Part shown: positions 7,279-16,414 of the stretch, piece by piece
Layout of the letters: the number at the start of each line of letters is the position of its first letter
How positions within the stretch are numbered: position 1 is the first letter of the stretch
Assembly: GCA_035555595.1 (NCBI GenBank)
Contig: DATMGK010000045.1
Location: 8,252-72,251, forward strand
Direction of reading: 5' to 3'
DNA length: 64,000 nucleotides
Source: Croceibacterium_A sp035555595
GTDB lineage: Bacteria; Pseudomonadota; Alphaproteobacteria; Sphingomonadales; Sphingomonadaceae
The notes under the pieces: generated by a model
Database searches by the model: none
What the model was told of the DNA's origin: nothing
The model's input: only the letters and a program-made list of their open reading frames with translations
Program-made: the position numbers and the translations under genes

Positions 7279-9605
7279 CCGATTTCCTGCTCGAACTTCG
7301 CTCCGAAGAAATCCCCGCGCGGATGCAGGCCGGCGCGCGCGCCGATCTGGAAAAGCTGCTGCGCAAGGAACTGGACGCGGCGGGCGTAAAGCCGGGTTCC
7401 ATCACCGTATGGTCCACCCCGCGCCGTCTCGCCCTGATCGCCCGCGATCTGCCGACGGCGACAGAGCCGGTGCGCGAAGAAACGAAGGGCCCCCGCGTCG
7501 GCGCACCGCCGCAGGCGCTGGAAGGGTTCCTGCGCAAGACCGGCCTCACCGCGGATCAGCTTGTCGAACGTGATGGGGTGCTGTTCGCCATTGTCGAAAA
7601 GCCGGGCATGGCCGTGCGAGACGTGCTGGCAGAAGCGATCCCCGCCGTGGTTCGCGCTTTCCCCTGGCCCAAGTCGATGCGCTGGGGCGCACAATCGATC
7701 AGCACCGAAAGCACCCGCTGGGTCCGCCCGCTGTCCGGCATCGTTGCCATTCTGGGCGAGGAACTGGTTCCGTTCGAAGCTGGCGGGGTAACCAGCGGCT
7801 TCGTCACCAAGGGCCACCGCTTCCACTACCCGAGCGAGATCACCATCGGTGGCGCGCATGACTATCAGGAAAAGCTGCGCGCCTGCCATGTGATCGTGGA
7901 TCATGAGGAACGCCAGAACCTCATCCGTGAAGGCGCCGCAAAGGCCGCCGCCGATGCCGGCCTGTCACTGGTGCGAGACGAAGGACTGGTAATCGAAAAC
8001 GCCGGCCTCACCGAATGGCCTGTCCCGCTGCTCGGCCGGTTTGACGATGCGTTTCTTGAGGTTCCGCCCGAGGTGATCCAGCTCACCGCGCGGGTGAACC
8101 AGAAGTATTTCGTGTGCGAACACGGCGGCAAACTCGCCAGCGCCTTCATCTGCACCGCAAATATCGCGGCGGCGGATGGCGGCGCGGCCATCGTGGACGG
8201 CAACCGCAAGGTTCTCGCCGCCCGCCTCTCCGACGCGCGCTTCTTCTGGCAGCAGGACCGCAAGGTGCCGCTGGCAGAGCAGGCAAAGAAGCTGGAACGG
8301 ATCACCTTCCATGAAAAGCTCGGCACTGTTTGGGAAAGGTGCGACCGTTTCGGAAAGCTAATGGGGCAGATGACTTCATCGCGTCCTGAATTTAAGGCCG
8401 AAATGGTCAAGTCTTCGATCGCGCTCGCTCGGATCGCCAAAGCCGATCTCGTGACGGAGATGGTGGGCGAGTTCCCCGAACTTCAAGGAGTCATGGGGAG
8501 TTATTATATCGCAGCCGAGGGAGCACCTACCTCGGTTCGAGATGCTGTCAGGCAGCATTACCAACCTTTGGGGCCGGGCGACTTCGTGCCTGAAGATAGC
8601 TTAGCTTATACGTTGGCGCTCGCTGACAAGATTGATACGGTTTCTTCATTCTTTGCTATCGGGCAGAGGCCCACGGGCTCGAAAGATCCATTTGCTTTGC
8701 GCCGTGCTGCGCTTGGGGTCTGTCGCATAATAATAGAACGAAATGTTCGAGCGAACTTGCGGACTTTGCTTACGTTAGCGCTCAATAATCTCGTTATGCA
8801 AAATACTGATAAGATTATAGAATTTTTTGAGAATGAGTGCTCGCAGGTCTTGGATGCGAGAGGGGAGTTAACGCTAGATCCTGAGAGCTTCAAAATTCAG
8901 TATCGGGGGTTGGTCGTGGACGTACCCGTGCACTTACGTGCACCCCTAGAGATCGCCGGTCGATACCGAGAGTCGGCGGCCCAAGATGAGACCTTAGAAG
9001 AGATTTTTGCTTTCATTATAGATCGTCTCAAGGTCCAGCAGCGCGAAGCAGGTGTCCGCCACGACTTGATCGACGCAGTGTTTGCGCTCGGCGGCGAGGA
9101 CGATCTGGTTCGCCTGCTCGCCCGCGTCCACGCGCTGCAAGCTTTTGTGGGGACGGAGGATGGCGCCAATTTGCTCGCTGGCTACAAGCGCGCGGCCAAT
9201 ATCCTCAAGAAAGAGGATTGGCGCGGGATCGAGGGCGAAATCGCCCGCACTGGTGAGGAAGACCCGCTGGCCGGTGTGGACGATCCGGACCTTGCGCCGG
9301 TAATTTCCGCCAAGATGGCGGAGCGCCACGGGAATGAGCTTTCATATACGCCTGAACCTGCGGAAAAGGCGCTTATCGCAGCTCTCGACAGCGCCGAACC
9401 CCGCGCGGCCAGTGCTGTAGAGGGTGAGGATTTCGAGGCGGCGATGGCCGCGCTGGCGAGCTTGCGCGCTCCGATCGATCTGTTCTTTGAAGAAGTCACC
9501 GTAAACGATGCAAATCAGGACAAGCGCGCCGCGCGCCTTGACTTGCTTGCCCGTTTCCGTGCTGCGGTGCACAAAGTGGCGGACTTCTCACGTATCGAAG
9601 GCTGA
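7275..9605 (+). CDS. glyS: Glycyl-tRNA synthetase beta subunit, with GC-depressed internal segment
   Basis: Beta subunit of GlyRS, needed for tRNA recognition. 776 residues starting MTDFLLELRSEEIPARMQ, followed by the GlyS core (YFVCEHGGKLASAFICTAN, LSDARFFWQQDRK, FALRRAALGVCRIIIERN) and the C-terminal DALR-like region. The ATG at 7275 overlaps the glyQ stop. The reading frame and family motifs are intact throughout, yet roughly 8315-9060 has a quite different base composition: a hand count of 8761-8820 gives 21 G/C of 60, whereas the beginning and end of the gene are near 65-70% GC. Codons rare elsewhere here (TTA, ATA, AGA) are concentrated in that segment, which suggests recombination with a lower-GC homologue. 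Confidence 0.95.
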   Translation: MTDFLLELRSEEIPARMQAGARADLEKLLRKELDAAGVKPGSITVWSTPRRLALIARDLPTATEPVREETKGPRVGAPPQALEGFLRKTGLTADQLVERDGVLFAIVEKPGMAVRDVLAEAIPAVVRAFPWPKSMRWGAQSISTESTRWVRPLSGIVAILGEELVPFEAGGVTSGFVTKGHRFHYPSEITIGGAHDYQEKLRACHVIVDHEERQNLIREGAAKAAADAGLSLVRDEGLVIENAGLTEWPVPLLGRFDDAFLEVPPEVIQLTARVNQKYFVCEHGGKLASAFICTANIAAADGGAAIVDGNRKVLAARLSDARFFWQQDRKVPLAEQAKKLERITFHEKLGTVWERCDRFGKLMGQMTSSRPEFKAEMVKSSIALARIAKADLVTEMVGEFPELQGVMGSYYIAAEGAPTSVRDAVRQHYQPLGPGDFVPEDSLAYTLALADKIDTVSSFFAIGQRPTGSKDPFALRRAALGVCRIIIERNVRANLRTLLTLALNNLVMQNTDKIIEFFENECSQVLDARGELTLDPESFKIQYRGLVVDVPVHLRAPLEIAGRYRESAAQDETLEEIFAFIIDRLKVQQREAGVRHDLIDAVFALGGEDDLVRLLARVHALQAFVGTEDGANLLAGYKRAANILKKEDWRGIEGEIARTGEEDPLAGVDDPDLAPVISAKMAERHGNELSYTPEPAEKALIAALDSAEPRAASAVEGEDFEAAMAALASLRAPIDLFFEEVTVNDANQDKRAARLDLLARFRAAVHKVADFSRIEG

Positions 9606-9735
9606 TTTTCACGTACTTTTTGCGGTAATTGTAACCCGGTGAGAGGGCCGGATTGCTCGTTTTAACAGCAGGTTAGTGTCTATTCTGTGGGTTGCGCTGT
9701 GTAACCTATGTCACCCTGCCAGAATGAGGGATGCG

Positions 9736-12399
9736 ATGCAGACGGTTTACACTTTCGGCGGCGGCGCGAAGCATGATGACGCGCGGGCGAAGGACAAGAC
9801 GATCACTGGCGGCAAGGGCGCGAACCTTGCCGAAATGGCCGAAATCGGCCTGCCGGTGCCGCCGGGCTTCACCATCACCACCGACGAATGCATCCGCTAT
9901 CTGAAGGAAGGCGCGGACTTTTCCGATGCCCTGCGCGCCCAGGTTGCCGAGGCGCTGGCGCACATCGAACGTGCGGTGGGCAAGCGGTTTGGCGATGCGG
10001 CTGATCCGCTGCTCGTATCCGTCCGTTCCGGCGCGCGCGTTTCCATGCCGGGCATGATGGATACCGTCCTGAACCTCGGCCTCAATGATGAAACCGTGCG
10101 CGGCCTCGCCGCCGCGTCGGGCGATGAACGTTTCGCGTGGGACAGCTATCGCCGGTTCATCCAGATGTATTCCGATGTCGTGCTCGGCCTCGATCACGGA
10201 CTGTTCGAAGAAGCGTTGGATATCGCCAAGGAAGGGCAGGGCTACTCCGCCGATACGGAAATGACCGCTGCCGACTGGCAGGCGCTGGTCGCGGAATACG
10301 GCCAGATCGTTGCGCGGGAGCGGGGGCAACCGTTCCCCAACGATGTTCACGAACAGCTCTGGGGCGCAATCGCCGCCGTGTTCGATTCGTGGGATTCGGA
10401 CCGGGCGAAGGTCTATCGTCGGTTGAACGACATTCCAGGTGACTGGGGCACCGCCGTCAACGTGCAGGCCATGGTCTTCGGCAACATGGGCGATACCAGC
10501 GCCACCGGCGTCGCCTTCACCCGCGATCCGGCGACGGGCGAAAACGCGTATTACGGCGAATGGCTGGTCAACGCGCAGGGTGAAGACGTGGTGGCGGGCA
10601 TCCGCACGCCGCAATATCTGACGAAGATCGCGCGTGAGAAAGCGGGCGCCCGCGCGCCCAGCATGGAAGAAGCCATGCCGGAAGCTTACGGCGAACTCGC
10701 CCGCGTGTTCGATCTGCTGGAACGGCATTACCGTGACATGCAGGATATCGAATTTACCGTGCAGCAGGGCAAGCTGTGGATGCTCCAGACCCGTAGCGGC
10801 AAGCGCACGGCCAAGGCCGCGCTGAAGATGGCCGTGGACATGGCGGGCGAGGGTCTGATTGACGAAAAGACGGCTATCCTTCGCGTTGATCCGATGGCGC
10901 TGGATCAACTCCTGCACCCGACGCTCGATCCCAAGGCTCCGCGCGATGTGCTGACCAAGGGCCTGCCCGCATCGCCGGGCGCGGCCAGCGGCAAGGCCGT
11001 GCTGGATGCCGATACGGCTGAACAGTGGGCTTCGCGGGGTGAGAAGGTCATTCTTGTCCGCGTCGAAACCAGCCCTGAAGACATCCACGGCATGCATGCC
11101 GCGCGGGGCGTGCTTACCGCGCGCGGCGGCATGACCAGCCATGCGGCGGTGGTCGCGCGTGGCATGGGCCGCCCCTGCGTTTCCGGTGCGTCCGCCGTCT
11201 CGATTGACATGGCCACGCGCACGCTGCGCATCGGTTCGCGCCAGCTTGCCGAGGGCGACACGCTGACCATCGACGGTGCGACCGGCGAAGTCATGGCGGG
11301 CGAAGTCCCCACGATAGAGCCGGAACTGGCGGGCGATTTCGGCACGCTGATGGAATGGGCCGACCGGCACCGGCGGATGAAAGTTCGCACCAATGCGGAA
11401 ACCCCGGCCGATTGCCGCATGGCGCGCCAGTTCGGGGCAGAAGGCATCGGCCTTTGCCGCACAGAACATATGTTCTTCGACGCCAGCCGGATCAGCGCCG
11501 TGCGCGAGATGATCCTGGCGGATGACGAGGCTGGGCGCCGCCGCGCGCTGGACAAGCTGCTGCCGGAACAGCGGGCGGATTTCACGGAGATTTTCCAGAC
11601 GATGGCCGGCCTGCCGTGCACCATCCGTCTGCTCGATCCGCCGCTGCACGAATTCCTGCCGCATGAGGAAGGCGATTTCGCCGATCTGGCAGCCGCGACC
11701 GGCGTCGCCGTCGATGTGCTCAAGCGTCGGGCGAACGAGTTGCACGAATTCAACCCGATGCTGGGCCATCGCGGTTGCCGTCTGGGTATCACGTTTCCTG
11801 AAATCTACGAGATGCAGGCGCGCGCGATCTTCGAGGCGGCATGCGATGTCGCCACGGCGAGCGGCGAGGCTGTGGTGCCTGAAGTGATGATCCCGCTGGT
11901 CGCCACGCGCAAGGAACTGGCGATCCTCAAGGTGCTGGTGGAAGAAACCGCGGGCAAGGTCTTCGCCGAAAAGGGCCGCACGCTAGACTACTTTGTCGGT
12001 ACGATGATCGAACTGCCGCGCGCGGCGTTGATGGCGGGCGAGATCGCGGAAGAGGCGCGCTTTTTCTCGTTCGGCACCAATGACCTGACGCAGACCGCGC
12101 TGGGCGTGTCGCGCGACGATGCTGGGCGCTTCCTGTCGGTCTATGTCGAAAAGGGCATCTATCCGCGCGATCCGTTCGTCAGCCTCGATGTCGAAGGGGT
12201 GGGGCAGCTCATCACCCTCGCGGCGGAGCGCGGGCGGGCAACCCGGCCTGACATCAAGCTGGGCATCTGCGGCGAACATGGCGGCGATCCGGCATCCATC
12301 GCGTTCTGCGAAAGCACCGGGCTGGATTACGTCAGCGCCTCTCCCTACCGCGTTCCTATCGCCCGCCTCGCGGCGGCACAGGCGGCGCTGAGGGGCTGA
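9736..12399 (+). CDS. ppdK: Pyruvate, phosphate dikinase
   Basis: Interconverts pyruvate + ATP + Pi and phosphoenolpyruvate + AMP + PPi, giving a gluconeogenic/PPi-linked bypass of pyruvate kinase. 887 residues. N-terminal ATP-binding domain with TGGKGANLAEMAEIGLPVPPG, central phosphohistidine domain with GGMTSHAAVVARGMGRPCV, and a C-terminal PEP/pyruvate barrel with GLCRTEHMFF and the catalytic-cysteine motif GICGEHGGDP. The ATG at 9736 has GAGGG five bases upstream; an in-frame ATG at 9724 is the alternative. It follows glyS by 130 bases; a separate promoter is likely but not identified. Confidence 0.96.
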   Translation: MQTVYTFGGGAKHDDARAKDKTITGGKGANLAEMAEIGLPVPPGFTITTDECIRYLKEGADFSDALRAQVAEALAHIERAVGKRFGDAADPLLVSVRSGARVSMPGMMDTVLNLGLNDETVRGLAAASGDERFAWDSYRRFIQMYSDVVLGLDHGLFEEALDIAKEGQGYSADTEMTAADWQALVAEYGQIVARERGQPFPNDVHEQLWGAIAAVFDSWDSDRAKVYRRLNDIPGDWGTAVNVQAMVFGNMGDTSATGVAFTRDPATGENAYYGEWLVNAQGEDVVAGIRTPQYLTKIAREKAGARAPSMEEAMPEAYGELARVFDLLERHYRDMQDIEFTVQQGKLWMLQTRSGKRTAKAALKMAVDMAGEGLIDEKTAILRVDPMALDQLLHPTLDPKAPRDVLTKGLPASPGAASGKAVLDADTAEQWASRGEKVILVRVETSPEDIHGMHAARGVLTARGGMTSHAAVVARGMGRPCVSGASAVSIDMATRTLRIGSRQLAEGDTLTIDGATGEVMAGEVPTIEPELAGDFGTLMEWADRHRRMKVRTNAETPADCRMARQFGAEGIGLCRTEHMFFDASRISAVREMILADDEAGRRRALDKLLPEQRADFTEIFQTMAGLPCTIRLLDPPLHEFLPHEEGDFADLAAATGVAVDVLKRRANELHEFNPMLGHRGCRLGITFPEIYEMQARAIFEAACDVATASGEAVVPEVMIPLVATRKELAILKVLVEETAGKVFAEKGRTLDYFVGTMIELPRAALMAGEIAEEARFFSFGTNDLTQTALGVSRDDAGRFLSVYVEKGIYPRDPFVSLDVEGVGQLITLAAERGRATRPDIKLGICGEHGGDPASIAFCESTGLDYVSASPYRVPIARLAAAQAALRG

Positions 12400-13161
12400 T
12401 TACGGGTGACGGCGGCCGCTGAGGGTCAGGATCTCGAAGGTCTCGACCACGCGGCCGCGCTCGTCCGCTTCGGCAGCGAAAGCTGCCCGCGCGCGTTCCA
12501 GCCCGGCCTTGCCGATCCGCGGCACGGCAGAGGCGAGCACATTGCCGAGGCCCTGAGCGCGGATATCGGCCACAAGCCGGTCGAGCGAGCGATAGGCGAC
12601 CGTCAGCGTGCGGCTGTCCGCCACCGGCTCGGCCCATCCGGCCCGTTGCAGCAGTTGCGCGCCTGCCCGCACGTCAACTTGCGGATGAATACGCGCCGCC
12701 GGGCGATCGCCATCGGCGGCAAGCATGATCCGGCGCAGCGTGGGCAGGCTCCCCGCCCCAACGAAGCTGGCGATCACCCGTCCGCCGGGCGCCAATGCCC
12801 GGTGCATGTGGATCAGCGCGCCGGGCAGGTCGTTCACGGTGTCGAGGCTCGCCACGCTGGCGATGAAATCGAAGCCATCTGCGGGGAAAGGCTGCTCCTC
12901 ATCGAATCCCTCGCCCGGTTCCGCCTGCGTCACTTCCGTGCCCTGTGCGCGCAAGGCATCGGGCAGGGCACCCGTCCAGTCCCCGACTACCAGCGCCCGC
13001 TGCGGCTCATGGCGCAGGAAGGCCAGCCGCTCGACCATATCCTCCACCACATCGTCGATCACAAAGCGCGCCGGATCGGCCTTTCGCTGAAGCATGCGGG
13101 CCCGGCGGCGCGCAGCCATGCGTCGCGTTCGGGAAAAGATCGTTGGCGGGGCACTGGCCAT
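12400..13161 (-). CDS. SAM-dependent methyltransferase, NDUFAF5/BioC-like
   Basis: 253-residue class I methyltransferase. After a basic N terminus (MAARRRARMLQRKADPARF) come motif I as ALVVGDWTGALPDAL, the acidic segment ending DGFDFIASVASLDTVNDLPGAL, and motif APGGRVIASFVG. The sequence and its position head-to-head with comF match the alphaproteobacterial relatives of mitochondrial NDUFAF5, a complex I assembly factor; whether this one modifies a complex I subunit is inference. Motif I lacks the usual second glycine pattern (GDWTG rather than GCGTG), which is common in this subfamily. Start M at 13161 preferred over 13185 because it begins the conserved region. Confidence 0.8.
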   Translation of the reverse strand: MASAPPTIFSRTRRMAARRRARMLQRKADPARFVIDDVVEDMVERLAFLRHEPQRALVVGDWTGALPDALRAQGTEVTQAEPGEGFDEEQPFPADGFDFIASVASLDTVNDLPGALIHMHRALAPGGRVIASFVGAGSLPTLRRIMLAADGDRPAARIHPQVDVRAGAQLLQRAGWAEPVADSRTLTVAYRSLDRLVADIRAQGLGNVLASAVPRIGKAGLERARAAFAAEADERGRVVETFEILTLSGRRHP

Positions 13162-13208
13162 TCCAAGCTCCTGCCGGTCCGGCAACGCCTATGCAAGGCC
13201 GCTTGGCG

Positions 13209-13940
13209 ATGACGCTGTCGCAGGCGTTCGCCCCGCTGGTGGATCTGATCTATCCGCCACGCTGCCCCGCCTGCGGCGAAGGCATTGCGATGCAGGAGGG
13301 GCTGTGTCCCGAGTGCTGGGGCGCACTGGTCATTCCGGGAGAACCCGCCTGCGCGCTGTGCCAGCGGCCCTTCAGCGGGGATCAGCCCGCAGGTTCACTC
13401 TGCGCTCCCTGTATAGCCAGTCCGCCGCGTCATGACGGTATCGCGGCAGGCACGCTTTACAATGACGCCTCGCGCAAACTGGTGCTGGCGTTCAAGCACG
13501 GACGGCGCATCGCGCTGGCGCCGATGCTGGCACGCATGACGGCAGCACGCCTGCCGGAACTGGAGGGCGACTGGCTGATCGTGCCCGTTCCGCTGCATCG
13601 CTGGCGGCTCTGGCGGCGTGGCTACAACCAGTCGGCCCTGCTGGCGCGGGAAATCGCAAAGCTGAGGGGGCAGTCGCTGCTGGTCGACGGGCTGATGCGC
13701 CAGAAGGCCACGCGCCCGCTCGGCGGGCTGGGCCGCAACGCGCGGGCGCGGGAGCTGGCCGGGGCCATCGTTGCCAATCCTGCGCGGCGCGATCGGATGC
13801 GCGGCGCGAACGTGGTTCTCGTGGATGATGTCATGACCAGTGGGGCGACGACTGACGCCTGCGTCTCCGCCCTGAAGCATACCGGTGCTGCGCGCGTGAT
13901 CATCACCTGCTTTGCCCGGGTGCCAGATGAAGCGATGTGA
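13209..13940 (+). CDS. comF: ComF family protein (phosphoribosyltransferase domain)
   Basis: 243 residues. N-terminal double zinc-ribbon-like cysteine pairs (CPACGEG, CPECW, CALCQRPF, CAPC) followed by a type I phosphoribosyltransferase domain with GYNQSALLAREIA and the PRPP loop VVLVDDVMTSGAT. ComF proteins act in DNA uptake or processing during natural transformation in some bacteria and are widespread in non-competent ones. Start uncertain between ATG 13191 and ATG 13209; neither has a strong Shine-Dalgarno sequence. Divergent from the NDUFAF5-like gene. Confidence 0.88.
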   Translation: MTLSQAFAPLVDLIYPPRCPACGEGIAMQEGLCPECWGALVIPGEPACALCQRPFSGDQPAGSLCAPCIASPPRHDGIAAGTLYNDASRKLVLAFKHGRRIALAPMLARMTAARLPELEGDWLIVPVPLHRWRLWRRGYNQSALLAREIAKLRGQSLLVDGLMRQKATRPLGGLGRNARARELAGAIVANPARRDRMRGANVVLVDDVMTSGATTDACVSALKHTGAARVIITCFARVPDEAM

Positions 13941-14306
13941 AAGCCACGCGGTCTAAAACGCAAAACGCCCGGGGGGGTTGCCCCGGGCGTTCGCGTGACG
14001 ATGTCGCTGAACCAACTGCGCACTACCCCCCAGTGAGCGCGTCGATTCAAACCCTCATTCCCCGGTTCGTCCTTCGCAGACTGATCCCGAGACCCCCCTT
14101 CCTTGGCGCATATCCGGCGCGGCCGGTCGGTACGGCCCGTCAAAGCCGCAGGGCGTTCATCCCATCGAAAGGCGTTGTCACAAAGCGACTTCGAGGCGCA
14201 GCATGGATTTTCGCAGCATCATGTGGTTATCGTGCAACAAGGCGGCAGGGCGTATTTTCGCCCCGCATTTCATCCGCTGAACAGCAGTATTGGGGTGAGT
14301 TCTACA
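13941..14306. other. Intergenic region upstream of hisI, no gene seen
   Basis: About 365 bases. It begins with a strong hairpin (see 13964-13991). The rest contains no ORF with a ribosome-binding site and family similarity, and no tRNA-like fold was found. The promoter and 5' leader of hisI should lie here. Confidence 0.5.
13964..13991. terminator. GC-rich hairpin after comF
   Basis: AACGCCCGGGG at 13964-13974 pairs with CCCCGGGCGTT at 13981-13991, an 11-bp perfect stem with a 6-base loop. It lies 24 bases after the comF stop. A U tract is weak (only TT), so it is a probable but not textbook terminator. Confidence 0.6.
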
Positions 14307-14681
14307 ATGTCAGGTCACGATGCCGCGCGGGAAACCGGCAGTTCCTTTGATCCCAGGTTCGATTCCGCGGGTCTGCTGACAGCCGTGGCGCAGGACGCGC
14401 AAAGCGGGGAAGTGCTGATGGTAGCCTTCATGGATCAGGAGGCGCTGAATGCCACGCGGGAAACGGGCTTCGCCCATTTCCATTCGCGAAGCCGTGGCCG
14501 GCTGTGGAAGAAGGGCGAGACTTCGGGCCATGTCCTGCGAGTCGAAGCGATTCTCGTCGATTGCGATCAGGATGCGCTGGTTCTGAAGGTGCAGCCTGCT
14601 GGCCCTGCGTGCCACACCGGAGCGCGCAGTTGCTTCTACCGCGCAATTGAGGGCAATGGCCTGATCCCTGTCGAAAGCTGA
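14307..14681 (+). CDS. hisI: Phosphoribosyl-AMP cyclohydrolase
   Basis: Third step of histidine biosynthesis: opens the adenine ring of phosphoribosyl-AMP. 124 residues; contains VLMVAFMDQEALNATRETGFAHFHSRSR, WKKGETSG and the metal-binding DCDQDAL followed by PACHTGARSCFY with the conserved cysteines. It is the stand-alone HisI, not fused to HisE. The ATG at 14307 begins the conserved part; the frame is open for 68 more codons upstream but those show no similarity. No other his genes adjoin. Confidence 0.93.
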   Translation: MSGHDAARETGSSFDPRFDSAGLLTAVAQDAQSGEVLMVAFMDQEALNATRETGFAHFHSRSRGRLWKKGETSGHVLRVEAILVDCDQDALVLKVQPAGPACHTGARSCFYRAIEGNGLIPVES

Positions 14682-14689
14682 GAGTTTTC

Positions 14690-16402
14690 ATGAGCACTTA
14701 CACCCCGCCCGTGCGCGATGCGCAGTTTGTCCTCTCGCGTCTTTTGGACGGCGCCGGGCTGGATGACGATCTATTGGAGGCGCTGCTGGCAGAGGCTTCC
14801 CGCTTCGCCGGGGAAGTCATCGCCCCGCTCAACGCCCCGTCGGATCATGCCGGATGCCAGCGCCAGCCTGATGGCTCCGTCACAACTCCACCGGGCTTCC
14901 CGGAAGCCTATCGCCAGTATGTGGAGGCGGGATGGGGCACGCTGGCCCTGCCGCCGGAACATGGCGGGCAGGGGCTGCCGCATGTCGTCGCGACCGTGGT
15001 GGAGGAATTTCTCAATTCCGCCTGCCACGCGTTTTACATGTATCCGGGCCTCACGCATGGCGCGGTGGCGGTGCTGGCTTCCCGCGCGAGCGATGAATTG
15101 AGGGCTGCCTATCTGCCAAAGCTGGTTTCGGGCGAATGGCTGGGCACCATGGCGCTGACGGAGCCGCAGGCCGGCACCGATCTCGGCCTGATCCGAACTC
15201 GGGCCGAGCCGCGTGCTGATGGCAGCTACGCCATATCGGGTGAGAAAATCTTCTGTTCCGGCGGGGAGCAGGATCTGACGGACAATATCGTTCATCTGGT
15301 TCTGGCGCGTATCTCCGGGGCGCCTGAGGGATCGCGGGGCATCTCGCTGTTCCTCGTGCCCAGGATTCTGCCGGATGGTTCGCGCAACACCGCCACATGC
15401 GGAGCGGTCGAACACAAGATGGGCCTGCGCGGCAGCGCCACTTGCGCGATGCATTTCGATGGCGCCACCGGCTGGCTGATTGGCGAGGAAAACGCAGGTC
15501 TGGCGGCGATGTTCATCATGATGAACGCGGCGCGGCTATCCTGCGGCGCGCAGGGGCTGGCTCAGGCGGAACTCGCCTATCAGAAGGGCGCAGCCTACGC
15601 GCTGGAACGCAAGCAGGGCCGTTCAGCCATCCGATCCGCGGACGGCGTGCGGACAGAGGCCGATCCTCTGATCGCCCATCCCGATGTCCGGCGGCTGCTG
15701 ATGGATGCGCGCGCTTTTACAGAGGGTTTCCGCGCGCTGGTGCTGTGGACGGCATGGCAGATCGATCAGGGGGAGGAAGAACTCGTCTCCCTGCTAACCC
15801 CCGTACTCAAGGCCTATGGCACGGACCGGGGCTTCGAATCCGCAGTGTCGATGCAGCAGCTTTTCGGCGGTCACGGCTACATTACGGAAACCGGCATAGA
15901 ACAGGTGGTGCGCGATGCGCGTGCGGCCATGCTCTATGAAGGCGCGAATGGTGTGCAGGCGCTCGATCTGGTGGGGCGCAAGCTGGCGCGCGACGATGGG
16001 CAGGCGATGGAACGGTTCATCGCGCTGGTGGAGGACGAATGCGAAAGGGCGGACGACGCGCTGCATTTCCTCTCCGTTCCCTTGCGAGAAGCAGTTCATG
16101 AAGCCCGCGAAGCAGCGCAATGGCTGGTTTCCGCCGGTAAGTCCGATGCGGCGGAACTGGGCGCGGGTTCCTATGCCTTTCTTCAGCTCACGGGCGTGCT
16201 TTCGATCGGATGGATGTGGCTGCGTCTGGCACAGGCTGCACTGCCGGATGCGGATACTGACGCTTTCTGCGCCGCCAAACTGGCGACCGCGCGTTACTAC
16301 GCGCTCCATGTATTGCCGCAGGTGCCGATGCTCCGCCGCAAGGTAGAGGCGGGCGCGGGCGTCCTGGCTGAAATCCCGGCAGAGGCATTCCTACGGGGGT
16401 AG
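14690..16402 (+). CDS. Acyl-CoA dehydrogenase (DmdC-like, long type)
   Basis: A 570-residue FAD-dependent acyl-CoA dehydrogenase. Standard ACAD features: LPPEHGGQGLP, the FAD/substrate loop MALTEPQAGTDLGLIRTRAEP, the HKMGLRGSAT motif, and MQQLFGGHGYITETGIEQVVRDARAAMLYEGANG in the C-terminal helical domain, where the catalytic base is expected. The length, longer than the usual 380 aa, places it with the C-terminally extended group that includes 3-methylmercaptopropionyl-CoA dehydrogenase (DmdC); the substrate cannot be told from sequence alone. It begins 8 bases after hisI and may be co-transcribed with it. Confidence 0.88.
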   Translation: MSTYTPPVRDAQFVLSRLLDGAGLDDDLLEALLAEASRFAGEVIAPLNAPSDHAGCQRQPDGSVTTPPGFPEAYRQYVEAGWGTLALPPEHGGQGLPHVVATVVEEFLNSACHAFYMYPGLTHGAVAVLASRASDELRAAYLPKLVSGEWLGTMALTEPQAGTDLGLIRTRAEPRADGSYAISGEKIFCSGGEQDLTDNIVHLVLARISGAPEGSRGISLFLVPRILPDGSRNTATCGAVEHKMGLRGSATCAMHFDGATGWLIGEENAGLAAMFIMMNAARLSCGAQGLAQAELAYQKGAAYALERKQGRSAIRSADGVRTEADPLIAHPDVRRLLMDARAFTEGFRALVLWTAWQIDQGEEELVSLLTPVLKAYGTDRGFESAVSMQQLFGGHGYITETGIEQVVRDARAAMLYEGANGVQALDLVGRKLARDDGQAMERFIALVEDECERADDALHFLSVPLREAVHEAREAAQWLVSAGKSDAAELGAGSYAFLQLTGVLSIGWMWLRLAQAALPDADTDAFCAAKLATARYYALHVLPQVPMLRRKVEAGAGVLAEIPAEAFLRG

Positions 16403-16414
16403 GGCGGAAACGCG

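Noticed and set aside
9706..11769. 687-codon open frame antisense to ppdK
   Set aside because: It is a compositional shadow of the GC-rich, clearly conserved ppdK gene on the other strand.
14040..14100. tRNA-like T-loop GGTTCG
   Set aside because: No acceptor, D or anticodon stems could be matched around it.
14203..14280. 25-residue ORF upstream of hisI
   Set aside because: No ribosome-binding site and no evidence of a leader-peptide pattern such as histidine codons.
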